Positions 1-5,539 of a stretch of 10,544 nucleotides of DNA are shown here, in pieces (position 1 is the stretch's first letter; each line of letters begins with the position of its first letter). Below the pieces are notes generated by a model that worked only from the letters and a program-made list of their open reading frames with translations, was not told the DNA's origin and did not search any database. Source of the stretch: Halobacteriales archaeon QH_8_67_36 (lineage in GTDB: Archaea; Halobacteriota; Halobacteria; Halobacteriales; Haloarculaceae); NCBI GenBank assembly GCA_003021755.1, contig PXQZ01000109.1, positions 7,820-18,363 on the forward strand. Direction: 5' to 3'. Position numbers and translations under genes: made by a program.

Positions 1-914
1 GCCGAGAGGTCGATGTCCAGGGCCTCGACGGCGGCTTCCAGATGCTCGATGCTGGAGGTGCCGACGATGGGCGCGGTGACGTTGTCGTTCCCGAACTGCC
101 ACGCCAGCGCGATCTGTGCCATCGTCACGCCGTGGTCGGCGGCCAGTTCCTGGACGCGTTCGTTTATCTCCTGGCTGCCCGGCCCCTCCGCGTAGGGTAC
201 CTCGGCGCTCTCCGTCTCGTGGGCGCCACGCGTCGTCGACGTGAACTCCTCGTGGGGGCGCGTGAGATAGCCGGCACCGAGCGGGCTCCACGGAATCGTG
301 CCGACGTTTTCGCGGTCACAGAGCGGGTACATCTCCCGTTCCTCCTCGCGGTAGGCCAGGTGGTAGAGGTCTTGCATCGTCTCGAAACGTGCGAGCCCCT
401 CGCGGTCGCTGACCGAGAGCGCCCGCTGGAGCTGGTGGGCCCACATCGAGGACGCGCCGATGTGGCGGACCTGCCCCCGCCGGACGGCGTCGTCGAGCGC
501 CCGGAGCGTCGTCTCGATTGGCGTCTCGTAATCCCAGCGGTGTATCTGATAGAGGTCGACGGTGTCCATCCCGAGCCTGTCGAGCGAGTTGGCTAGCTCC
601 TGCTCGATGGTCTTCCGCGAGAGCCCGGTAGCGTTGCGGTGGTCGCTCGCGCCCGGGAACCGTACTTTCGTGGCGACGACCTGCTCGTCGCGGTCGTAGT
701 CGGCCAGCACGTCGCCCAGAATCGACTCGCTCTCGCCCGCCGAGTAGACGTTCGCCGTGTCGAAGAAGTTCACCCCGAGGTCGATGGCCCGCTCGATGAG
801 TTCGCGGCTCTCGGCCTCGTCGAGCATCCACTCGCGGCCGGTCCCGAAGCTCATACAGCCCAGACAGATCTTGCTGACTTCGATACCGGTCGAGCCAAGC
901 GTCGTGTACTCCAT
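1..914 (-). CDS. Aldo/keto reductase, YajO-like, 3' end outside window
   Basis: A TIM-barrel NAD(P)H-dependent oxidoreductase that probably reduces aldehydes or ketones in the cytoplasm; the physiological substrate cannot be read from sequence. About 304 residues are visible and the stop lies beyond base 1, so roughly 20 residues are missing compared with E. coli YajO (about 324). The N-terminal LGCMSFG segment and FFDTANVYS-GESE motif are typical of the YajO-like subgroup. The AKR catalytic tetrad is present: D52, Y57, K83 (in VATKVRF) and H125 (in LYQIHRWD). Near the C-terminus GTSSIEHLEAA fits the cofactor-binding region. I chose the ATG at 914 (MEYTTLG) because family members start there; an in-frame ATG at 926 would add four residues. 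It is divergent from the VOC gene with a gap of under 80 bases. Family call is firm, substrate unknown. Confidence 0.93.
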   Translation of the reverse strand, partial: MEYTTLGSTGIEVSKICLGCMSFGTGREWMLDEAESRELIERAIDLGVNFFDTANVYSAGESESILGDVLADYDRDEQVVATKVRFPGASDHRNATGLSRKTIEQELANSLDRLGMDTVDLYQIHRWDYETPIETTLRALDDAVRRGQVRHIGASSMWAHQLQRALSVSDREGLARFETMQDLYHLAYREEEREMYPLCDRENVGTIPWSPLGAGYLTRPHEEFTSTTRGAHETESAEVPYAEGPGSQEINERVQELAADHGVTMAQIALAWQFGNDNVTAPIVGTSSIEHLEAAVEALDIDLS

Positions 915-962
915 GGAGTACTGCATTCGTTGTAAGCTCTTAGGAGTTCGCACCGGCACAGG

Positions 963-969
963 TTTTTTA
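963..969 (+). promoter_or_regulatory. TATA-like box of the VOC gene
   Basis: A T-rich run ending in A lies 24-30 bases before the ATG at 993. This is the spacing expected for a haloarchaeal leaderless transcript that starts at or next to the start codon. No Shine-Dalgarno sequence lies before the ATG, which agrees with leaderless translation. Confidence 0.6.
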
Positions 970-992
970 CGACCGCCCACAACGGACAGCTT

Positions 993-1367
993 ATGCACCT
1001 CGCACACGTCGCTATCTATGTCTCGGACCTCGACCGTGCGCTGGCGTTCTACGGCGAACTCGGTTTCGAGGAGACGAACCGCTTCACACTGTCCGGTGTC
1101 GAGAACGTCTACGTGTCGAAAGACGGCGGCGACGGTGACCTCCAGTTGCGTTACGACCGCAACCGTACGACGCCTATCGCGCCGTCCCGGGCCGACACCG
1201 ACCACGTCGCCTTCACCGTCGAGGACGTCGAGGACACCTTCGAGACGGCCATCGAGGCCGGCGGCGCGCCGGTGCTGGAACCCACCGAAATCGAACCGGC
1301 CGGCGCCTACGCCGCCTTCGTGGAGGACCCCGAGGGGTACACCTTGGAGTTCTACCGCGGCCTATAG
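993..1367 (+). CDS. Glyoxalase/bleomycin-resistance (VOC) family protein
   Basis: A 124-residue protein with the two paired beta-alpha-beta-beta-beta modules of the vicinal oxygen chelate fold: residues 1-55 (MHLAHVAIYVSDLDRALAFY start) and 68-124 (DHVAFTVEDVED to GYTLEFYRGL). The likely metal ligands are H5, Q51, H71 and E119. They line up with E. coli glyoxalase I H5, E56, H74 and E122, so the second ligand is Gln rather than Glu. The length is close to GloA (135) and the order of motifs is GloA-like, so lactoylglutathione lyase-type chemistry on another thiol adduct is possible. Haloarchaea generally use gamma-glutamylcysteine rather than glutathione, so the substrate is open. It is a single gene divergent from the aldo/keto reductase. 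The two could share detoxification of reactive carbonyls, but only adjacency supports this. Confidence 0.88.
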   Translation: MHLAHVAIYVSDLDRALAFYGELGFEETNRFTLSGVENVYVSKDGGDGDLQLRYDRNRTTPIAPSRADTDHVAFTVEDVEDTFETAIEAGGAPVLEPTEIEPAGAYAAFVEDPEGYTLEFYRGL

Positions 1368-1403
1368 CGCCCGAGGCGTTACGCCGCCGGCGACCGTGCC
1401 AGT

Positions 1404-1417
1404 GCCGTGATCACGGC
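1404..1417. repeat. 14-bp perfect palindrome after the VOC gene
   Basis: GCCGTGATCACGGC reads identically on both strands and lies 37 bases after the VOC stop codon. With no spacer it forms at best a tight hairpin, and no T-run follows. It could be a protein-binding site or chance in GC-rich DNA. The 128 bases between the VOC gene and the tRNA hold no other feature that I can support. Confidence 0.5.
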
Positions 1418-1495
1418 CGGCGAGCGATACGTAGGGCCGTTTCGCGACTGCTGGCTCGTTCGTCGCTGGCGCTCCTCGCTCGGAGTCACGGAAGA

Positions 1496-1577
1496 CGCCA
1501 GGACTGGGATTTGAACCCAGAATCCCGAAAGGGAACACGCTTTCCAGGCGTGCGCCTTACCGTTCGGCCATCCTGGC
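1496..1577 (-). tRNA. tRNA-Ser, anticodon GGA
   Basis: A complete class II tRNA on the reverse strand. The acceptor arms GCCAGGA and TCCTGGC pair fully over 7 bp, followed by discriminator G. The D-arm is GCC...GGC. The anticodon stem CACGC/GCGTG encloses the seven-base loop CTGGAAA, giving anticodon GGA, which reads UCC and UCU serine codons. The long variable arm forms TCCC-TTTC-GGGA, the mark of serine (and leucine) tRNAs. The T-arm is CTGGG-TTCAAAT-CCCAG. The 3' CCA is not encoded and no intron is present. Confidence 0.97.
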
Positions 1578-1603
1578 TCACCGAAACCTCCGAGGGCGGT
1601 CGA

Positions 1604-1807
1604 TTAAGGACTTTCGTTTCCAGGCAGACGGTCCCGAGTCACATAGGTGAGTGCCGTGGCAGCGACGAGCACGACCAGCGCGACACCGAACTTCGCGGCG
1701 AGGGTGACCCGCACGTCGGCCAGTAGTTCGTACCCCTGCAGGAGGACGAGGAAGGCCAGCCCGCCGACCACGCCCCACAGCAAGCTCGTCCTGATTCGGG
1801 GCTCCAT
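1604..1807 (-). CDS. Small two-helix membrane protein, function unknown
   Basis: A 67-residue protein starting MEPRIRTSLLWGVVGG. Two hydrophobic stretches, about residues 9-29 and 38-57, are long enough to cross the membrane, separated by a short polar loop and followed by a charged tail (VTRDRLPGNESP). Short haloarchaeal membrane proteins of this layout are common and have no assigned function; I think this one belongs to an uncharacterised DUF family but cannot name it with certainty. The ATG at 1807 is preferred over the TTG immediately before it. The ATG overlaps the stop codon of a 27-codon ORF (TGATG), so translation is probably coupled to it. It lies just upstream of, and on the same strand as, tRNA-Ser. 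Confidence 0.75.
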   Translation of the reverse strand: MEPRIRTSLLWGVVGGLAFLVLLQGYELLADVRVTLAAKFGVALVVLVAATALTYVTRDRLPGNESP

Positions 1808-1890
1808 CAACGGACGGCGACCCCGTTCGATAGCGCGTCGACGCCGACGGCCGAGCGAACCGCCGCGTCGATGTGGATGATGTCTTTCAT
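1807..1890 (-). CDS. Possible 27-residue small protein or leader ORF
   Basis: An ATG-to-TGA ORF of 27 codons, reading MKDIIHIDAAVRSAVG at its N-terminus and ending NGVAVR. The support is positional: a good TATA box lies 25-30 bases before its ATG, so a leaderless transcript would begin at this codon, and its TGA overlaps the ATG of the membrane-protein gene by one base. Codon choice is haloarchaeal (GAC, ATC, GTC, GCG). I do not recognise the peptide. It may be a true microprotein, or a leader whose translation delivers ribosomes to the downstream gene. An alternative is that it is the remaining 5' end of a longer lost gene. Confidence 0.5.
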   Translation of the reverse strand: MKDIIHIDAAVRSAVGVDALSNGVAVR

Positions 1891-1913
1891 ACCAGGGAGC
1901 GGGCGAGCGAGAC

Positions 1914-1921
1914 GTATAAAT
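1914..1921 (-). promoter_or_regulatory. TATA box for the 27-codon ORF and membrane-protein gene
   Basis: The reverse strand reads ATTTATAC here, close to the archaeal TATA consensus, with its core about 25-30 bases before the ATG at 1890. It is one of the best promoter matches in the window. The spacing predicts a leaderless mRNA beginning at MKDIIH rather than at the longer membrane ORF. Confidence 0.65.
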
Positions 1922-1927
1922 CCTCAG

Positions 1928-2122
1928 TCACGGCCGGTCGTGGGGCGGCCGCGCTCCTGTGGCGTGACGACAGCGAGAACGGGTCATAGTCCCTAGAGTG
2001 ACCCGGGAACCCGCGACTCGCAGCTCGCCGTCGGCCTCACGGAGCTCTATCCGGCCGTCGGCGACCCGCCCGAGCGGGATGTCCGCCGGGAACCCGTAGC
2101 CGGTGTCGGGACCGTGGCTCAT
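1928..2122 (-). CDS. Hypothetical short ORF coupled to the GAF gene
   Basis: A 64-codon ORF whose ATG overlaps the stop of the receiver/GAF gene (ATGA), so it could be translated by the same ribosomes. The first 40 residues (MSHGPDTGYGFPADIPLG start) show normal haloarchaeal codon choice and acidic character. From about residue 41 the composition changes to Arg-, His- and Cys-rich (TRSRCRHATGARPPHDRP), with codons such as CGT, TCT, TGT and CTA that are less typical of the neighbouring genes. The true gene may therefore end differently, or the 3' half may be frameshifted. I recognise no domain. It could also be a chance ORF beyond the coupled start. Confidence 0.4.
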   Translation of the reverse strand: MSHGPDTGYGFPADIPLGRVADGRIELREADGELRVAGSRVTLGTMTRSRCRHATGARPPHDRP

Positions 2123-3033
2123 CGCGGCTGCCCTTCGTCGTCCCTATCGTCGAGCTGGTCGTGTAGCTCGATGAGGTCCGTCGCGAGCGCGGCGAGGTCG
2201 CTCAGATACGCCTCGTCGGCCGGCGAGAACGCCCGCGGGCGGTCGTCGTAGATACAGAGCGGACCGATGACCAGTCCGGCCTCGGTAACGAGGTTCGCCC
2301 CCATGTACGCGCGGATGCCGAGGTCGAGAAGCTCCTCGCTCCGTGACTCGAAGCGCGGGTCTTCGGTGACGTCCTCGACCGTCATCACCTCGTCTTCGAG
2401 GATGGTGAACGTGCATATCGAGTCCTGCCGGTCCATGGACTCCCACTCCTGTGTCCCGCCGTAACACGCCAGAAAGTCCTGGCTGTGTTCGTTGATGATG
2501 TTTATCGAGGCGATGTCGACATCAAAGTGTTCGGCCGCAAGGTCCGTCACCCGATTCAGCGACGCCGAGAGCCCCGGCGCGTCGAGGTCGTAGGACTGCA
2601 GCGCGGCCAGGCGCTCGGTCTCGTTCTGCGGGAGCGGGTACGACGCTTGCGCCCGCGATTCCACGGTCGTCCGGACCAGTCGGGTGAGCCGGTCCGCACC
2701 GAACACCGACCCCTTGCCGACGTACTCCGTGAGGGCACCCCGAAGCTCCGAGGTGTCGATCGTATCCGGGTCGGTGTCCGTGTAGAGCACGACTCCCGCG
2801 TCCGGGCAGACGTCCGCGGCACGTCTGACGAGATCGAACCCCGTCCCGTCCGAGAGTTCGTACTCGGTGACGACGGCGGACGTGTCGGCGGTCAGCACCT
2901 CTTCGGCACCGGCCAGCGACGGCGCCGTCTCGACGACCGGGTCGAGATCGGCGAGGTCACCCCGGATACGCTCCGCCGTCTCCGCCCGGTCCGTGTCGTC
3001 CGGGTCGACACAGAGGATGCGATATGTACTCAT
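2119..3033 (-). CDS. Receiver-like plus GAF domain sensory protein
   Basis: A 304-residue cytoplasmic signalling protein. Residues 1-120 have a response-regulator receiver fold: STYRILCVDPDD supplies the acidic pocket (D10, D12, D13), T85 the switch residue and K107 (YVGKG) the conserved Lys. The phosphoacceptor position is Glu57 (TEYELSDGTG) instead of Asp. A linker with the PQNETERLAALQSYDL motif leads to a GAF domain at about 158-292, which contains DSICTFTI, VEDVTEDPRF, IRAYMGANLV and IGPLCIYDDRPRAF, the usual signature of GAF domains in haloarchaeal sensors. There is no histidine kinase, HTH or HalX output domain, so it probably acts by protein contacts. The ATG at 3033 is chosen because the receiver fold starts there and a TATA-like box precedes it; the open frame upstream to 3372 is antisense to, or through, the ilvA relic and is not coding. 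Confidence 0.88.
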   Translation of the reverse strand: MSTYRILCVDPDDTDRAETAERIRGDLADLDPVVETAPSLAGAEEVLTADTSAVVTEYELSDGTGFDLVRRAADVCPDAGVVLYTDTDPDTIDTSELRGALTEYVGKGSVFGADRLTRLVRTTVESRAQASYPLPQNETERLAALQSYDLDAPGLSASLNRVTDLAAEHFDVDIASINIINEHSQDFLACYGGTQEWESMDRQDSICTFTILEDEVMTVEDVTEDPRFESRSEELLDLGIRAYMGANLVTEAGLVIGPLCIYDDRPRAFSPADEAYLSDLAALATDLIELHDQLDDRDDEGQPR

Positions 3034-3056
3034 CAGCAGTACCGAGTGAAACACGG

Positions 3057-3064
3057 GATATGTA
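3057..3064 (-). promoter_or_regulatory. TATA-like box of the receiver/GAF gene
   Basis: The reverse strand reads TACATATC here, with the core 24-31 bases before the ATG at 3033. This is consistent with a leaderless transcript and supports the chosen start. The remaining bases of 3034-3200 contain no gene that I can support. Confidence 0.5.
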
Positions 3065-3200
3065 CGTACCGTCCCGGCTATCAACTGCGAAAACTGGCCT
3101 ACCGCTCCGGGGCGGACACGGTTTCGGCGAGCCGGAGACACCCTCGCAGTGCTGTGGAACCGACCCGATCGGTCCCCGAACGGCACCACCGACCGGTCCA

Positions 3201-3403
3201 TCAGATCGGCACGTCGACCGGATGGCCGTGCTCGCGCAGCGCGGCCAGCAGGTCGTCGGCGTGGTCCGGCCTCGCGTTTCGAGGGCCGGTTCCACCTCGG
3301 CGCCGGCCGTCGCGGGGACGGTGTGTGAGTACCCCAGCGGCGTCTGTCGGGTCGTCTCGGCGATCCGGTCACGCGCTACCTGCACGTCGTCCAGAGAGAG
3401 CAT
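3201..3403 (-). pseudogene. ilvA: Threonine dehydratase relic: internal deletion plus frameshift
   Basis: The first 37 codons read MLSLDDVQVARDRIAETT, then RQTPLGYSHTVPATAGAEV, the N-terminus of archaeal-type threonine ammonia-lyase (the PLP enzyme making 2-oxobutanoate for isoleucine). The next codons, EPALETRG followed after a one-base shift by DHADDLLAALREHG and HPVDVPI-stop, match the end of the C-terminal ACT domain (family pattern AEVE..LETRGPDH...LL..L...G). The whole catalytic core, including the PLP lysine, is absent: about 67 codons remain of roughly 400. The frameshift is a missing G at 3268-3269 (GTCCGGCC where GTCCGGGCC would restore RGPDH). With that base restored the total is exactly 67 codons plus TGA at 3203-3201. 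An orphan promoter-like region lies upstream. The product cannot be active. The identification rests on remembered family sequences, not on a search. Confidence 0.85.
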
Positions 3404-3468
3404 GGCACCGGCACTGACCGTGGCGTGTTACACTGTCGAGACCGGGAAAAACGGATGGGGAGAGCGTG

Positions 3469-3480
3469 TGACTGCAGTCA
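3469..3480. promoter_or_regulatory. 12-bp perfect palindrome, possible operator
   Basis: TGACTGCAGTCA is a perfect inverted repeat. On the reverse strand it lies about 20 bases downstream of a TTTAAG box and 66 bases before the ilvA relic start, the place where a repressor-type operator would overlap the transcription start. It may be the old control site of the deleted threonine dehydratase gene. Confidence 0.45.
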
Positions 3481-3499
3481 TAACGAACGGGCGAGAGTA

Positions 3500-3506
3500 C
3501 TTAAAC
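3500..3506 (-). promoter_or_regulatory. TATA-like box directed toward the ilvA relic
   Basis: The reverse strand reads GTTTAAG, a fair archaeal TATA match. Transcription would start near 3478-3481, inside or beside the 12-bp palindrome, and run toward the ilvA relic with a leader of about 75 bases. The same bases read CTTAAAC on the forward strand, so a forward promoter cannot be excluded, but no gene starts at the right distance that way. Confidence 0.4.
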
Positions 3507-3591
3507 CCAGTCGAATCGGAGTGAAAGTGTAACCGCACGACGAGGAGATAGCAACCACAAATATCACTGCGGTGTCAGAAGCGGGTGCGCA

Positions 3592-3597
3592 TATAAA
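3592..3597 (+). promoter_or_regulatory. TATA box upstream of the potassium channel gene
   Basis: TATAAA, the best forward-strand TATA match between 3404 and 3660. It would start transcription near 3620 and give the channel mRNA a leader of about 40 bases. A second, weaker box (TTTTAG at 3629-3634) is spaced for a leaderless start at 3660, so two promoters are possible. Otherwise the 256-base gap holds no supported gene. Confidence 0.5.
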
Positions 3598-3659
3598 CGG
3601 CCGGTAGCGCGGTCGGCTGGCAGAACTGTTTTAGTGGGCCTCGGCGACGTGTATGGTAG

Positions 3660-5291
3660 ATGGACACGTGGCAGCGGCGGACACTGATGTATCTCGTCGG
3701 ACTGGTCGGCATAATCCTCGGGTACGCGCTGGCCTACGACTACGGGATGACGGCGTTCGAGGACGACCCCCGGGAGTTCCTCCACTCGCTGCAAATCGTC
3801 GTCGAGACGTTCACGACGACCGGCTTCGGTTCGGACGCCCCCTGGGAGAGCACGGGGATGCGACTGCTGGTCATCGTGATGGACGTCACCGGCGTCGCCC
3901 TCATCTTTCTGGCCCTGCCAGTGCTCCTCTTCCCGCTGTTCGAGGAGGCGATGGCAACGACAACGCCGACTGCCCTCGAAGACGAAGTGGATGATCACGT
4001 CGTCATCTGTCAGTTCACCCCTCGCGGCGAGACGCTCGTCACCGAACTCGAATCGTGGGACGTCGACTACGTCATCGTCGAACCGGACGGCGACCGGGCC
4101 AACGACCTCTACGAGGAGGGGTACCATGTCATCCACGCCGACCCCCAGTCCGTCGAGGGACTGGAAGGGGCCCGACTCACCGGCGCCCGCGCGCTCGTCG
4201 CCGACGCCTCCGACCAGGTCAACACCAGTATCGTCCTCACCGCCCGGGAGGTCGACGAGGACGTCCGGACGGTGAGCGTCGTCAAGGAGCCCGACCGCGC
4301 GAAGTACCACGACCTGGCCGGCGCCGACACCGTCCTCTCGCCGCGCCGACTCCTTGGCGAGCGACTCGCGAGCAAAGTGACGACTGGCGTCTCGACGACG
4401 CTCGGCGACTCCATCGAGGTCGGCGAGGACTTCGACATCGCCGAACTGCCGATCCACCGCGGGAGCGACCTCGTCGGCAAAACGCTGGCCGAGAGCGACA
4501 TCCGCGAGGAGACCGGCGTCAACATCATCGGCGCGTGGTTCCGCGGCCAGTTCGTCAGCCCACCCTCGCCCGGGGCCGAACTCGACGGCTCGACGGTGCT
4601 GCTGGCCTCCGGGACTGGCCGACAGCTCGAACGGCTGAAATCGCGGACCCTCTCCAGCGTCCGTGGCTTTCGACGCGGCGAGACAGTCATCGTCGGCTAC
4701 GGCGAGGTGGGCCGGACCATCGCCGACGACCTGACCGACGCGAACGTCCCCTACACGGTACTCGACCAGGTCGAGAAGGACAACGTCGACGTCGTGGGCG
4801 ACGCCACCGAACCCGACGACCTGCGGGCCGCCGGCGTCGAGAGCGCCCGCACGGTCATCCTCGCGCTCTCGGAAGACACCGACACGGAGTTCGCCACGCT
4901 CGTGGTTCGCGACCTGAACCCCGAGGTCGAGGTCATCGCCCGGGCCGAGGAGACCGAGAACGTCACCAAGATGTACCGGGCCGGCGTCGACTACGTCCTC
5001 TCGCTGGCGACCGTCAGCGGCCGGATGCTCGCCTCCACCATCCTGGAAGACGAGAACGTCCTCAGCATGGACCAGCAGGTCGAAATCATCCGGACCGACG
5101 CCGGCCAGCTCGCGGGGACGGCGCTGGGCGAGGCCAACGTCCGCTCGCGGACCGGCTGTACCGTCCTCGCCGTCGAGCGCGACGGGACGGTGCTGACGGA
5201 CCTCGGCCCCGGCGTGCGCATCCAGCATGGCGACAGCGTCGTCATCGCCGGGACGGATGCCGGGGTGACGCGGTTCAAGCGGCTGTTCTGA
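3660..5291 (+). CDS. Potassium channel with two RCK (TrkA_N/TrkA_C) domains
   Basis: A 543-residue membrane protein. TM1 is about residues 8-26; the pore helix and selectivity filter are at 40-59, with the K+-type filter TTGFG at 53-57; TM2 is about 67-94. Two cytoplasmic RCK units follow. RCK1 starts at HVVICQFTPRGETL (113-126), with a TrkA_C segment around 258-325 that includes AELPIHRGSDLVGKTLAES. RCK2 starts at ETVIVGYGEVGRTIADDL (341 on) with its own TrkA_C to the end (ARTDAGQ-like ligand region, then GDSVVIAGTDAGVTRFKRLF). RCK2 keeps the nucleotide-binding glycine motif GYGEVG; in RCK1 it is replaced by CQFTPRG. As in MthK-type channels the RCK ring probably gates the pore on ligand binding, but here both RCKs are in one chain. 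It likely carries K+ flux in a salt-in organism. The ATG at 3660 is used because it puts TM1 at the N-terminus; an ATG at 3653 is in another frame. Confidence 0.93.
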   Translation: MDTWQRRTLMYLVGLVGIILGYALAYDYGMTAFEDDPREFLHSLQIVVETFTTTGFGSDAPWESTGMRLLVIVMDVTGVALIFLALPVLLFPLFEEAMATTTPTALEDEVDDHVVICQFTPRGETLVTELESWDVDYVIVEPDGDRANDLYEEGYHVIHADPQSVEGLEGARLTGARALVADASDQVNTSIVLTAREVDEDVRTVSVVKEPDRAKYHDLAGADTVLSPRRLLGERLASKVTTGVSTTLGDSIEVGEDFDIAELPIHRGSDLVGKTLAESDIREETGVNIIGAWFRGQFVSPPSPGAELDGSTVLLASGTGRQLERLKSRTLSSVRGFRRGETVIVGYGEVGRTIADDLTDANVPYTVLDQVEKDNVDVVGDATEPDDLRAAGVESARTVILALSEDTDTEFATLVVRDLNPEVEVIARAEETENVTKMYRAGVDYVLSLATVSGRMLASTILEDENVLSMDQQVEIIRTDAGQLAGTALGEANVRSRTGCTVLAVERDGTVLTDLGPGVRIQHGDSVVIAGTDAGVTRFKRLF

Positions 5292-5297
5292 GACCAC

Positions 5298-5302
5298 TTT
5301 TT
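5298..5302 (+). terminator. T-run terminator after the channel gene
   Basis: Five consecutive Ts begin seven bases after the channel stop codon. Archaeal RNA polymerase commonly stops at T-runs without needing a hairpin, so this is a plausible termination site. A hairpin follows at 5317-5338. Confidence 0.45.
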
Positions 5303-5519
5303 ACTGCGTCGGATTTGAGTCGCGCCTTCGGCGCGCTCGAACCACTCCTTGCAAAAACTTGGGGAAAAACACAGGCCGTTCACTCCGTTCACGGCCTGGG
5401 AAACGCCTCGCTTCGCTCGGCGTATGCTCATAGCCACAGCCTGCCCTTCCCCGTCTTCGTGAGCGCAGCGAACAAATGGCACGACAGAGTCGTCCGAAAA
5501 TCGAAGACTTTCGGGATTA

Positions 5520-5539
5520 CGAGAGAGCTTGCTCTCTCG
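5520..5539. repeat. Strong hairpin, 9-bp stem with 2-base loop
   Basis: CGAGAGAGC and GCTCTCTCG pair perfectly around TT. This is the most regular hairpin in the gap and it works on either strand. It sits 88 bases downstream of the citrate synthase stop codon and about 230 bases after the channel gene. Confidence 0.6.

Noticed and set aside
1440..1490. GCTCGTTCGTCGCTGGCG-type stretch after tRNA-Ser as an integration (att) site
   Set aside because: No integrase gene, no second copy of the tRNA 3' end and no foreign-looking DNA lie in the window.
3034..3372. N-terminal extension of the receiver/GAF protein to 3372
   Set aside because: The added 113 residues are Arg/Pro-rich and lie in another frame of the ilvA relic; the receiver fold and promoter spacing both point to the ATG at 3033.
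2957..3403. An intact 148-residue protein starting MLSLDDVQ
   Set aside because: Only the first 45 or so residues look real; beyond the frameshift the reading is Cys/Pro-rich noise, and the shifted frame ends correctly as an IlvA tail.
2485..3417. Forward 310-codon frame opposite the GAF gene and ilvA relic
   Set aside because: Arg-rich antisense translation without domains.
3564..5297. Long reverse-strand open frame of 577 codons opposite the channel gene
   Set aside because: It is the mirror of the real gene: high GC keeps the antisense frame free of stops. Its translation has no membrane segments or known motifs and is full of DDV/GDV repeats typical of antisense haloarchaeal DNA.
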